The notes under the pieces: model-generated
The model's input: only the letters and a program-made list of their open reading frames with translations
The model's database searches: none
Told to the model about the DNA's origin: nothing
Part shown: positions 20,132 through 29,266 of the stretch, piece by piece
Numbering within the stretch: position 1 is the first letter of the stretch
Layout of the letters: every line of letters begins with the position of its first letter
Program-made: the position numbers and the translations under genes
DNA from: Siderastrea siderea
Taxonomy: Eukaryota; Cnidaria; Anthozoa; Scleractinia; Rhizangiidae
Length of the DNA stretch: 64,000 bases
Direction: 5' to 3'
Assembly: GCA_964030785.1 (NCBI GenBank)
Contig: OZ034967.1
Location: forward strand, 46,188,033 to 46,252,032

Positions 20132-20300
20132 GTACTTCTTGCGCCTTGCGGTAACATTAGTAACTTCTTGCGGCTAGATTTTCAACTTCTTGCGTTTCGA
20201 ATGTTCCTGCGGGTAAACTGCAAAAACCTAGCACTTTCACTTCTTGCGCGGGCTTGCGTGTTCTTGCGGCGCAAGAACTTCTTGCGCCACTTCTTGCGCG
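20132..20300. repeat. Cluster of CTTCTTGCG motifs with an inverted repeat
   Basis: Six CTTCTTGCG copies plus a GTTCTTGCG variant occur within 170 bp at irregular spacing. At 20268 to 20288 GGCGCAAGAA and TTCTTGCGCC form perfect 10-bp arms around one C. Confidence 0.75.
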
Positions 20301-21440
20301 TGCATTATTTTTGATAGGATTGAATGCAAAAATAGGATTGAATGCGAAATTGACTGTGTTGTCTGATCTAGTTAGTGGTTATGGTGAAAATTTTTTAGCG
20401 CAGGAGTTTTTTTTATTGGGATTGACATTTTGAGGGGTGTAAAAATGCGGGAGTCAGAAGGATTTGTGAATGTCAGGAGCATATCACGCTTCTGTGAATG
20501 TGATTTGCTTTGATAGTTGCGTTTTGCGTGAGAGGCAGTTTCCCTTGGCGTTTTATGGGAGGGGGGGTGGTTTGCAAAGTGGATTGTAAGGTTTCTGATT
20601 GGCTAACTTGTATTTCGCAGCGGACAAAAAGGACAGTTGCGTTTTGCCGGCGTGGGCTAGGAAGAGAAGGAATTGGTACTAGTATGATGATGCAATATTA
20701 GTTGATTGCACATCAGTACATGATAGTTCTTGTGAACGGAGAGAAATGAGTGTTTATTTGAGGCGAGAAGTTGATACGAAGGAATCGTCATTAATAAGGA
20801 GATTAATTAATAAGGCAGGTGTTACGAGTCTTTTTGCATTGAAAGAACGAAAATATCTGAATATTATCAACGGATTTGTGTGGTTTGCGTGTGGTGTTCG
20901 CTAAAGGCTACGAGCAGTCTCACTTTCCGTTCAGAGATAGATAGTGAAGGAAAAGAAAAACAGGCGAGTGAGCGCGAAATCGATTGCAGCTCGACAGGCG
21001 CGTTAGCTTTCAAAGACGTGGGCGACTTTCGTCCCCGCTCGCTTGTTTACCGGGTTAGCAAACTGGATTTAAACATCACGTCAGGAGATATCTTGACGTG
21101 CCCCATACTGATCTGCTCGAGCTCGTGTTTATCAAGCGTTATATTTTGATTCTACTGCTATGTTCACTGTTTGTATTTAAGGTCTAGGCACAACAGTAAA
21201 TACTTCGTCGTCCCTGTGTGAGCATTCTCAGTTGTGGACGAATTCATATCGACATTCAACGTTTGAGTGATTTTGCGTTTTCAGCACAAATAAAGCGATA
21301 AGAAAGATAAGCTGAGTCATCAGAGTTTAAACATTACGTCATCCAGTACCGCTATAGTCAAAATATTGTGTCACACAATCACACTTTTCGTCACGCCGGT
21401 TCGTAAAAAAAGAGGATCGAGGTAACATTTGTGAAACCTA
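20301..21440. other. No gene seen
   Basis: Short ORFs (for example 20880 to 21149) lack recognisable motifs. Confidence 0.5.
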
Positions 21441-21509
21441 GGGGTGGGGAGGGTCAGAATGGCCGGTTAAAATGCCCAATGGGCTTTCTTGTTAGATCAT
21501 GTAATAGAC

Positions 21510-21611
21510 ATGGATATCACGGAAGCTGAAGTACAGAGAAATATCGCAAGAAGGCAGGACGAAAGAAATATGGTGCCACTAGCAGACAGCGTAACAAGGG
21601 CAGAGAGATAA
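21510..21611 (+). pseudogene. MDIMEDE-type module, isolated copy
   Basis: The frame starts MDITEAEVQRN and ends RAER-stop, 33 residues rich in Arg and Glu. It belongs to the module repeated downstream (22355, 24009, 35487, 37978 and others) and here lacks the preceding VIDLT module. Confidence 0.5.
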
Positions 21612-21739
21612 GCAAGGTGGAGGGAGAAAGCAGAAGAGAGGCGAGGTTGATAGAAGAGAAAGAAACTAAAGTAATGACAGGAGAATAATAGAACATCAAA
21701 GAATACGTTGTCATCACGTCATCAGACCTGGTGTGGTGT

Positions 21740-21990
21740 TGGCTAATATTTAAACCTAATCTTAGCCGACATCAACAGTTAAGCCAACATTCACCCTCAC
21801 TGCGACGTTGGTTTATTTAACAAGACTTGCATTAATACAAAACCACCCTCGGTGTAGCTCTGTACCCAAGAGTGAATATCGTCACAAATTCTGTTACGAG
21901 TTTGACATAGGAAATGCCAGGATGGCTGAGGATGGCACTCCCTGCAAGAAAATCGCAATCAAATATGAACGTGATTATGGACGTGAATGA
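21740..21990 (+). pseudogene. FDIG/KKIAIKYE module, copy 1
   Basis: Related to the module described at 22678. Visible blocks are TRLALIQNHPRC, YEFDIGN, AEDGTPCKKIAIKYE. It then diverges into VIDLT-family upstream sequence at about 21,970, so it is truncated. Confidence 0.5.
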
Positions 21991-22057
21991 ATGAAACGAT
22001 CTCTTTTGGTGTGGTGTTGGCTAAGTTCCATTTGACAAAACCAAACTTCATTTACAA

Positions 22058-22330
22058 TTGCCTGAGGAATAGATTGAGCGACTTGACGCTGGCCCATACT
22101 GCTGCCACACAAGAACTGGCAGCTCAGATGGCACGGTTCGAAGAACGATTGGACAACTTAGAGATAAGGGCCAACATTTAAACAGCATCAAGGACGTTTC
22201 CTTTTCTTCCAGATCACCACCACCGATGTCTCCTGCCACTCCACCGCCCTTTGATCCTTTACCTACAGCTCCCCCGATCACCATCATACCCCCGTTACAC
22301 GAGGTGATTGATTTAACTAACAAAGAGTGA
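22058..22330 (+). pseudogene. VIDLT-family coiled-coil module, copy 1 (frameshifted)
   Basis: Encodes RLSDLTLAHTAATQELAAQM and a heptad-like coil. A missing base near 22,170 shifts the frame before the proline-rich SPPPMSPATPPP part, and the downstream frame ends in a VIDLT-like motif. Confidence 0.6.
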
Positions 22331-22354
22331 AAAAAAAACCAACTATGATGGAAA

Positions 22355-22558
22355 ATGCCTAAATCCTGGGAAGTCTTGAGCTTCAACCGTCCGATGGGCC
22401 AACTTTCCACTGGTGGTAAACCGCTCGTTCTTTTTTGGTTAGATCATGTAATAGACATGAATATCATGGAAGATGAAGAACCGACAAATCTCGCAGAAAG
22501 GCAGAATGAAAGAAAGATGCGGGACACTAGAAGACAGGTAAGGAGGGCAGAGAGATGA
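22355..22558 (+). CDS. MDIMEDE-type module, 67 aa
   Basis: Starts MPKSWEVLSFN and has an acidic MNIMEDEEP stretch then a mixed-charge Arg/Glu-rich end ...RRAER. The family is not recognised. The stop overlaps the next ATG as ATGA, a pattern repeated in other copies. Confidence 0.4.
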   Translation: MPKSWEVLSFNRPMGQLSTGGKPLVLFWLDHVIDMNIMEDEEPTNLAERQNERKMRDTRRQVRRAER

Positions 22559-22677
22559 GCAAGGTGGAGGGCGAAAGCAGAAGAGAGGCGAGGTTGATAG
22601 AAGAGAAAGAAACTAAAGTAATGACAGGAGAATAATAGAACATCAAAGAATACGTTGTCATCACGTCATCAGACCTG

Positions 22678-23289
22678 GTGTGGTGTTGGCTAATATTTAA
22701 ACCTAATCTAAGCCGACATCAACATTTAAGCCAACATTCACCCTCACTGCGACATCACAAATTCTGTTACGAGTTTGACATAGGAAACGGCAGGATGGCT
22801 GAGGATGGCATGCTCTGCAAGAAAATCGCAATCAAATATGAAACTAGTCACCCATATGGTCATCGGTGGAAGATAAAAACCGCTTATCCTCTCATTGAAG
22901 CATGTAAGCACCAGACTTTAACAAAAAGAAACAAGAACCACAAAATGAAAATGACTCATGGTCATGAATTTTTTGTTTTTGTAAATACTTTGGCCAACAA
23001 TCTCTTAGGTTGTTTTTTCGATAAATCATCAAGCTTGATTGTGGACATCTGTAATACGTTCTTGGAGACGATATTATTTGGTTCTTTTTCTTTCAGGTAC
23101 CTTTGTATTTTTTTTATAACTCACATGTCCCTTATCATAAACTTCATTCTGCAATACATAATTTGCCTTTCAAACCCCTTATTCATATCCAATCAATTTC
23201 CATTCAACCCAGGATATAACCAAGAAAAGGATCCCATCCACATCTTTTGCCATGTAGATATTGAGTCCTTATGGACCCTTTCCCCATAA
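22678..23289 (+). CDS. FDIG/KKIAIKYE module joined to a hydrophobic region, 203 aa
   Basis: Longest open copy of this module. Blocks in order: FCYEFDIGN, CKKIAIKYETS, WKIKTAYPLIEAC, then LANNLLGCFFDKSSSLIVD, two hydrophobic stretches that could be membrane segments (about residues 135 to 165), and VDIE-x-LWTLSP at the end. The frame across the hydrophobic part is also open around 33,300 and 46,700, which favours translation. Against this, GCAT|GTAAGC after LIEA looks like a donor and several AG|GT acceptors follow, so the region could instead be intron. The start is uncertain (GTG at the frame opening). Confidence 0.45.
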   Translation: MWCWLIFKPNLSRHQHLSQHSPSLRHHKFCYEFDIGNGRMAEDGMLCKKIAIKYETSHPYGHRWKIKTAYPLIEACKHQTLTKRNKNHKMKMTHGHEFFVFVNTLANNLLGCFFDKSSSLIVDICNTFLETILFGSFSFRYLCIFFITHMSLIINFILQYIICLSNPLFISNQFPFNPGYNQEKDPIHIFCHVDIESLWTLSP

Positions 23290-23378
23290 GAATTCCCCTA
23301 CTCTACATGTTATTCAGTGATAACAAATCAATAGTTTCTTATTTGTGATATATTATTTTTGTTCTTGTTTTTTCCCAG

Positions 23379-23443
23379 GTTATCAATTTGTGGTGATCAC
23401 TGAGTTGAATCAGAATAAGCACAAAACAATCAGTTACGCGTGA
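23379..23443 (+). other. Putative terminal exon (YQFVVITELNQNK)
   Basis: Preceded by the acceptor TTGTTTTTTCCCAG. Joined in phase 1 to the donor at about 22,903 it gives a short tail YQFVVITELNQNKHKT... and TGA. Similar exons recur at 26,33x, 31,95x, 33,598, 34,963, 37,444, 39,679 and 45,360. Confidence 0.45.
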
Positions 23444-23603
23444 TTTCAACAACCTAGCATTTATGTGCTGTTGGCTAAATTCCATACAATGAACACAGTT
23501 GTGCCAGTAGTGAGAATTTTTATAGACCTGAATGAACGCAATGATCTCTTTGTGGTGTGGTGTTGGCTAAGTTCCATTTGACAAAACGAAACTTCATTTA
23601 CAA

Positions 23604-23891
23604 TTGACAATTGTAAATAGACTGAAGGATAGATTGAGCGACTTGACGTTGGCCCATACAGCTGCCATACAAGAACTGGCAGCTCAGATGGCATGGTTTG
23701 AAGAACCATTGGACAACTTAGAGATAAGGGTACAACATTTAAACAGCATCAAGGACCTTTCCCTTTCTTTCAGATCACCACCACCGATGTCTCCTGCCAC
23801 TCCACCGCCGTTTGATCCTTTACCTACAGCTCCCCCGATCGCCATCATACCCCCGTTACACGAGGTGATTGATTTAACTAACAAAGATTGA
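23604..23891 (+). CDS. VIDLT-family coiled-coil/proline-rich protein, intact frame copy
   Basis: The frame has no ATG at its start. Order of parts: basic NRLKDRLSDL, a coiled coil (IQELAAQMAWFEEPLDNLEI), a Ser/Pro-rich linker (SPPPMSPATPPPFDPLPTAPP) and the end LHEVIDLTNKD. V-I-D-L-T followed by acidic residues is the canonical SUMO-interacting motif type. In promoter-bearing relatives (36,950; 48,612; 51,470) an Arg-rich N-terminus precedes the coil, so this copy probably lacks its first exon or part. Confidence 0.5.
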   Translation: MTIVNRLKDRLSDLTLAHTAAIQELAAQMAWFEEPLDNLEIRVQHLNSIKDLSLSFRSPPPMSPATPPPFDPLPTAPPIAIIPPLHEVIDLTNKD

Positions 23892-24008
23892 AAAAAAGCA
23901 CAACTTTGATGGAAAATGCCCAAGGCCTTGAGCCTCGACCATCCGATGGGCCAACTTCCCAATGGTGGTGAACCGCTCCTTCTTTTTTGGTAAGATCACG
24001 TAATAGAC

Positions 24009-24230
24009 ATGGATATCATGGAGGATGAAGAACAGAGAAATGTCGCAAAAAGGCAGAATGAAAGAAAGACGAGTGACACTAGAAGACAGGGTAAGGAGGG
24101 CAAAGAGATGAGCAGGGTGGAGGGCGAAAGCAGAAGAGAGGAGAGGAGAGAGTTGTTCAATCAAATTTTATTTCATAAAAGGTGTTTCGAGTGGTATTTT
24201 CCCCACACAATAACAGTTTTTGGACTTTGA
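24009..24230 (+). CDS. MDIMEDE-type module extended into ELFNQILFHKR block, 73 aa
   Basis: Starts MDIMEDEEQRN and in this copy stays open through RRELFNQILFHKRCFEWYF. In the right-hand relatives (40,563) the same block leads without a break into the NAINAIEAN protein. Here the homology ends at AG 24,254/24,255. Confidence 0.45.
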   Translation: MDIMEDEEQRNVAKRQNERKTSDTRRQGKEGKEMSRVEGESRREERRELFNQILFHKRCFEWYFPHTITVFGL

Positions 24231-24281
24231 TTGAATCTTTGTTTACAAATCTCAGGTTATTTATCACACGTAATTACTGTT

Positions 24282-24497
24282 ATGAATTATTTCCAAGCTC
24301 ATCAGGATTTAAAATCACAATCCATGGCAGCGAAATGGCCCCAGAGATCATCAGAGGGACAATCGAAAGAGAATGAATGCAATTTACTCTCAAAATACTT
24401 CAAGCCCTTTGAAGAACTTCCCAACAACAAACAACAAGTTATCCTTCATGTCGTACAGAACGAATTTCCTGAATTCGACAAGTCTTTTTATGCGTGA
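24282..24497 (+). CDS. Unrecognised small protein, 71 aa
   Basis: ATG start (MNYFQAHQDL). A Lys/Asn-rich helical region ends ...PEFDKSFYA. It lies just after the AG|GT homology breakpoint and overlaps the next ORF by 8 bases. AT-rich composition is unlike the flanks. Confidence 0.45.
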   Translation: MNYFQAHQDLKSQSMAAKWPQRSSEGQSKENECNLLSKYFKPFEELPNNKQQVILHVVQNEFPEFDKSFYA

Positions 24498-24735
24498 CCA
24501 TTTTGGTGTTATCTTTTTGGCAATAATGATCCTTTTTGTTCTTCTTTGGTCTCAAGAATGGGAACCAGAAAGTGCTTTGCAAAAAAAAATACAATTTCAT
24601 CGATTTTTGCTTTTGCACAAACCTTTGATTTATTTTGTCACCCATGTGCCTCAACTATTTTCAATTTTCCTGGAAAAAAATTTTATAATGAAAAAGATAA
24701 ACACTGGGTCTTTGCAAGTAATTAAACATTTTTAA
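24490..24735 (+). CDS. Unrecognised small membrane protein, 81 aa
   Basis: ATG start MRDHFGVIFLAIM with one clear membrane segment (about residues 5 to 20) near the N-terminus, then a basic and hydrophobic C-terminal part. The stop is 3 bases before the next ATG. Tight packing with both neighbours suggests a compact, possibly virus-derived, block. Confidence 0.45.
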   Translation: MRDHFGVIFLAIMILFVLLWSQEWEPESALQKKIQFHRFLLLHKPLIYFVTHVPQLFSIFLEKNFIMKKINTGSLQVIKHF

Positions 24736-24738
24736 ACG

Positions 24739-25242
24739 ATGGAGGAAACTTTCAACATATACACAACAATTTATGATATAACCTGGGCACATTTTCTTGA
24801 AATACAACAAAAAGAAATGCAACAGGAAAACATGGTATCTTTCAGTGAAAAAGTACCTTTTCCAGATTTAAAAGACATCTCTCATTGTCTTGCTTTGACA
24901 GTCATAAAACTCATACGCAGCAATTATCATCGCATAAGCGGTTTAAAACAGTGCTCTCTTTGGAATTTGGATTTCAACCATCTATGTCACCAAACAGTGA
25001 AAATTTTGTGCAAAGTTTTGTTTAATGAAATTTTGAATGTTATGCAAGATGGGACAGTTGCTTGTGGAGGAGTTCAAGTTTTGAAACGAACGGGTCAGGC
25101 AATTCTTGCAGGTATATATCCTTTTTTGTTGCCTTATTTTAAAACCGGAGTTCCAAAAACTCTTTCTTTAGTATTAAATTCGGCGATATTTGATCTTGTA
25201 ATCGGAATTTTTATTGAATTGCATCGAAATCCTCAAGATTAG
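24739..25242 (+). CDS. Unrecognised 167-aa helical protein
   Basis: Starts MEETFNIYTTIYD. Mostly amphipathic helices, with a Gly-containing DGTVACGGVQVLKRTG segment and a hydrophobic end (LVIGIFIELHRN). The overall helix pattern faintly resembles a Bcl-2-type fold, but no BH motif can be shown, so no function is assigned. It ends at TAG, after which the same frame remains open. Confidence 0.5.
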   Translation: MEETFNIYTTIYDITWAHFLEIQQKEMQQENMVSFSEKVPFPDLKDISHCLALTVIKLIRSNYHRISGLKQCSLWNLDFNHLCHQTVKILCKVLFNEILNVMQDGTVACGGVQVLKRTGQAILAGIYPFLLPYFKTGVPKTLSLVLNSAIFDLVIGIFIELHRNPQD

Positions 25243-25488
25243 TTATTAATTACTTTAAATCAAAGATTTTTAGCAAAAACAATAGTCAGGCTTTTTGATG
25301 AACGCTTGGGGTATATTGCTTTGGTTTATGCAGAAAACATAAATAGATTATATCTTTTTCGACCTTTGAGTCCACAGCAGCTTTTAAAGGGATTTGTTTC
25401 TTCCACCAAAGGTATTCTGTATTTAAATCTGCACAAATATCATGGAAGTTTCAGTGTAGAAAACCTGACTTCTTCAGCAAATTGGTAA
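25243..25488 (+). other. In-frame continuation of the 167-aa ORF after TAG
   Basis: The same frame remains open for 81 further codons (RLFDERLGYIALVYAENINR and on) to a stop at 25,488. Either the TAG is a recent nonsense change or it is read through. The last 20 codons match repeated DNA at 58,941 to 59,000. Confidence 0.4.
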
Positions 25489-25571
25489 GCAAAACAACAT
25501 TAGCATCTCTCACTTTAGTATTGTATTTCATCCCTGCTTTTAATCTTTATTAATGCCAAGAGAATCAAATC

Positions 25572-25950
25572 ATGAGTTGCCTTTCTGTGGTAATTATTTC
25601 AAGTGGATGGGTCCCCGAATGGTCCCCAAAAATTTTACACCAAGGCAATCAAGATAATACTGACAGTCGCAGTCCAACAGCACAGGTGGCTGTTGACACG
25701 GTTGTTTGTTGACACGGTCCTGTACGCTGATGAAAATTGTCGACTGGTACCAGTAACAATTGTCTTACGGGCCAGAGGTATCTACCAGTGCCAGTTGATA
25801 GAGTCACTTCTGGACTCTTTGCCAGTTTTGGATCTTCCCACAGTTCTGCGTAATCTCAAATACATGGGTTGCCCAATTGCTAGGCAGTTAGTTAAGGTAG
25901 CTGGATTGCTATTAACACGTTCATTTTGGATTAAACATTGCTTAAAATGA
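25572..25950 (+). pseudogene. MSCLSV family, copy 1 (deletion/frameshift)
   Basis: ATG start MSCLSVVIISSGWVPEW. Relative to the copy at 59,125 a stretch is missing near 25,690 and the frame changes. The rest reads NCRLVPVTIVLRARGIYQCQ, then LDLPTVLRNLKYMGCPIARQ and ends IKHCLK. The family is not recognised. Confidence 0.5.
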
Positions 25951-25978
25951 AAAACTTATTGCAGTAAAAATATATCAG

Positions 25979-26059
25979 GTGGATACAACTTCAGTTACGC
26001 TTCAAAAAATGAAATGTCCCAGGTGTCAAATCCCATTTGAATTGTGGACTCAAAAATAA
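25979..26059 (+). other. Acceptor-linked C-x2-C cassette (VDTTSV, copy 1)
   Basis: Opens with GTG directly after AATATATCAG and reads V-D-T-T-S-V ... QKMKCPRCQIPFELW before TAA. Acceptor, leading valine and C-x2-C match the design of the array cassettes in the 5.66-kb unit. Copies are at 59,561 and 63,750. Confidence 0.45.
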
Positions 26060-26544
26060 GAGTTTGTCTTTTTATGGCTTTATCTTTAAAGGCAGAATGA
26101 AAAGAAAATGTAGAGTTTATTTGTATACAGAAAAGGAAGAAACTCACAGGAGCCCAGACACAAAGCCCGCTTATTTTTTCAGATAACATGTTTTAAGCAA
26201 AAAACATTAGTCATCACTCTGCGGAATAATCAAACTTTTTCCCCCTACTCTACATGTCATTCAGTGATAAATCAGTATTTCTTACTTGTGATATGTTATT
26301 TTTCTTCTTGTGCTTTTTCCATGGTTATCAATTTGTGATGATCACTGAGTTTAATCAGAATAAGCACAAAACAATCAGTTACGCGTGACTTCAACAACCT
26401 AGCATTTACGTGATGTTGGCTAAATTCCATACAATGAACAGTTGTACCAGTAGTGAGAATTTTAATGGACCTGAATGAACGCAATGATCTCTTTGTGGTG
26501 TGGCGTTGGCTAAGTTCCATTTGACAAAACGACACTTCATTTAC

Positions 26545-27806
26545 AATTGACAATTGTAAATAGACTGAGGGATAGATTGAGCGACTTGACGTTGGCCCAT
26601 ACAGCTGCCATACAAGAACTTGCAGCTCAGATGGCACGGTTTGAAGAACCATTGGACAACTAAGAGATAAGGGTCCAACATTTAAACAGCATCAAGGACC
26701 TTTCCCTTTCTTCCAGATCACCACCACCGATGTCTCCTGCTACTCCACCGCCCTTTGATTCTTTACCTACAGCTCCCCCGATCGCCATCATACCCCGGTT
26801 ACACGAGGTGATGGGCGAACTTCCCACTGGTGGTAAACCGCTCGTTCTTTTTTCGTTAGATCATGTAACAGACATGGATATCATGGAAGATGAAGAACAG
26901 AGAAATGTCGCAAAAAGGCAGAATGAAAGAAAGATGAGTGGCACTAGAAGACAGGGTAAGGAGGGCACAGAGATGAGCAAGGTGGAGGACGAAAGCAGAA
27001 GAGAGGGGAGGAGGAGTTGTTCAATCAAATATTATTTCATAAAAGGCGTTTCGAGTGGTATTTTTCCCCACACGATAACAGTTTATGGACATTGATTGAA
27101 TCTTTGTTTACAAATCTCAGGTCACCTTTCACCCATCAGGCCCGTGATACCATGATCTGCAACGCGATCAATGCAATAGAAGCCAACATAAAAGTGAAGT
27201 CTCGCGAGTACAGCGAACTTTGAGAATTTGACAAGGATTTAAACGAGTTTATCAAGAAGTATCCCCAACTCCCTGGTATCCTTGAGTTGCCCACGCGTGG
27301 ATTTTCCTTGTTCTTGTGCCTCCGAAACACATTGGATCGGCACTTCATGGAGTACCAGGAGAAACTGGCTGCCTTCAAGGCTGCGAGCAGTGCCTCCACT
27401 GCCATTCCATTGGCCGAGGAAATATTGCGGATCGCCATCGTTCGCAATTTCAAGATAAGCTGGGTCACATTATGCCTGAACGTGGCAGTCACTGACATTC
27501 TCTTCCCGACTATCTGTTGCACACGGAAGGAGACCCCCCCCCCTGTTCGTGGACCCTCCGACACAGAGGTCACGCTTGATCACGGCCATCCGCGTGGCCC
27601 AAGAGCAATTAAATTTCGTGCTGATGCGACAGGAGTACCAAACGAAGCCATTCGAGGGGGTCTTGCAGTTGGCCTCGCAGAAATACAAATTAAATTGTCA
27701 ATTATTTCTGGATTGGTTGGACTATAGAAAGCATATGAATGACATTGAAGACATTCTCGCTCGTGAAATACAACACAGATGTCTTGTAATGATAAAGTAT
27801 AAGTGA
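26545..27806 (+). pseudogene. VIDLT coil, MDIMEDE module and NAINAIEAN protein in one damaged gene (left copy)
   Basis: Order: coiled coil with an in-frame TAA near 26,660, SPPPMSPATPPP linker, then a deletion that removes VIDLT and fuses HEVMGELPTGGK to MDIMEDEEQRN and MSGTRRQ (ORF 26730 to 27095), a frameshift in the ELFNQ block, then MICNAINAIEAN from about 27,153 with a TGA at about 27,223, and further helices (LPGILELP, FSLFLCLRNTLDRHFMEYQ). The end QLFLDWLDYRKHMNDIEDI is in a different frame (27549 to 27806). Confidence 0.6.
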
Positions 27807-27974
27807 ATGACTTGTCGATAAATGAAATATCGTCAAAAAGTGCAATAATGAGACATTATCGCTCGTGAAGTATAACATAGATATCTTGTAACGATAACGT
27901 GTAAGTGAATGACGTGTCGATAAATGAAATATCGTCAAAAAGTGCAATAATGAAAAAGAATTGAATTGAATGAC

Positions 27975-27980
27975 AATAAA
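27975..27980 (+). terminator. AATAAA polyadenylation signal
   Basis: AATAAA about 170 bases after the end of the NAINAIEAN frame. Equivalent at 41390 to 41395. Confidence 0.5.
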
Positions 27981-28295
27981 GAAAAAATGTGTAGAGGTTG
28001 GATGAGTGTCATGGTTCATTCCCGTTTCCAAGGTATGATTTGAAGCACGGCATCGGGTGGAGGTGGAAGGTGGATGGATGTCGCGGGTCACTTCCTTTTT
28101 CCATTCGGGTATGTAATACCAATTTGAGTGGAGGTGATTTGAGGAAAGTGGGTGTGTTTGACCACTTCCTTTCCCAAGGTTAGGGTGGAGTTGGGTGGAT
28201 GTGATATAGGGCATGGCATTGGGTTTAGTGAGGGTGGGTGGGTGTCACTGGATGGAGTTGAGTGGATGTGATTCGGGACATGATATTGGGTTTGG

Positions 28296-28340
28296 GTGGA
28301 TGGAGGTGGATGAAGGTGGATGGAGGTGGATGGAGTTGGC
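28296..28340. repeat. GGTGGATGGA minisatellite
   Basis: Four or so tandem GGTGGATG[G/A]A-like repeats. The right duplicate (about 41,711) has 18 or so bases fewer. Confidence 0.7.
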
Positions 28341-28477
28341 TGGATGTGATTCAGGACATGGTATTGGGTTTGGGTTCCCAAGCTTTAATGTCGATTTAGG
28401 TGGATGTGACGAGTTGAGTGCATTGGGTTGCGTTACCCCTTTGAGTCCCATCCAGGGGTTGAATAGTCCGTTTGGGC

Positions 28478-28513
28478 TATAAAAACGAGCGCCTGGCATC
28501 GAGTCGATCAGTT
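28478..28513 (+). promoter_or_regulatory. TATA plus initiator promoter of the second NAINAIEAN gene
   Basis: TATAAAAA at 28478 and an initiator-like TCAGTT at 28508 to 28513, 32 bases from TATA to the A, which is canonical core-promoter spacing. The identical pair is at 41873 to 41908. Confidence 0.65.
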
Positions 28514-28561
28514 GAGCAAAAGAAGCGCAGGAAGAAGAAGAGAAAACCACAAAAAGACACC

Positions 28562-29181
28562 ATGCCCGTGACACCATGATCCGCAACACGATCAATGCAA
28601 TAGAAGCCAACATGGAAGTGATGTCTCGCGAGTACAGTGGACTTCGAACATTTGACGAGGACTTACAGGAGTTTATCGACAGGTATTCCCAACTCCCTGG
28701 TATCCTTGAGTTGACCACGTGCAAATTTACCCTGTTCTTGTGCCTCCAAGACACGTTGGATCGCCATTTCCTGGAGTACCAAGAGAAACTGGCTGCCTTT
28801 AAGGCTGCCAAAACCGCCGTCACAACCATCCCATTGGCCGAATAAGTATTGCGGATCGCCATCGTTCGCAATTTCAAGCTAGGTTGGGTCATGTTATGCC
28901 TGAACATGGCGGTCATTGACATTTTAATCCCGACCATATGAGGCCAATGGAATGAGGAACCCTTGTTCATGGACTTCGTAGACCCCTCGACACAGATGTC
29001 ACACTTGGTCAGAGCCATCCGCATGGCCCAAGAGGAATTAGATTCAGTGGTGATGCAACAAGAGTACAAACGAAACCATTCGAGGAGGTCTTGCAATTAT
29101 TCCTGGATTGGCTGGACTATAGAAAGCATACGAATGACATTAAGTACATTTAATGAGGAACGCAGACATTATCGCTCGTGA
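28562..29181 (+). pseudogene. NAINAIEAN-type protein with own promoter (left copy, interrupted)
   Basis: The first ATG (28,562) opens a 5-codon uORF whose TGA overlaps the main ATG at 28,576 (ATGA). The product starts MIRNTINAIEANMEVMS and is helical (FDEDLQEFIDRYSQLPG, LFLCLQDTLDRHFLEYQ). Compared with 41,971 a GAA-to-TAA change stops it at 28,845, after which the frame would continue. A second piece starts MDFVDPSTQ at 28,969 and is frameshifted after about 40 residues. No family recognised. Confidence 0.6.
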
Positions 29182-29240
29182 AGTATAACGTATATATCTT
29201 GTAATGATAAATCTGATAAGTGCAATAATAATTAAATGAC

Positions 29241-29246
29241 AATAAA
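29241..29246 (+). terminator. AATAAA polyadenylation signal
   Basis: AATAAA 60 bases after the last frame; equivalent at 42633 to 42638. It lies just beyond the 3' end of the convergent minus ORF. Confidence 0.5.
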
Positions 29247-29266
29247 GGAAAAATGTGTGTCATGGT

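Noticed and set aside
24739..25242. Calling the 167-aa ORF a Bcl-2 homologue
   Set aside because: Helix pattern is only suggestive; no BH1 or BH2 signature could be seen.
27702..28214. 170-aa minus-strand ORF and its 41,135 counterpart
   Set aside because: Composition is set by a GGTGGATG-type repeat on the plus strand (HPPST-like shadow), with no motif.
28245..29096. 283-aa minus-strand ORF
   Set aside because: It is the antisense of the NAINAIEAN gene and a minisatellite; in the right duplicate it breaks into pieces while the plus frame is kept.
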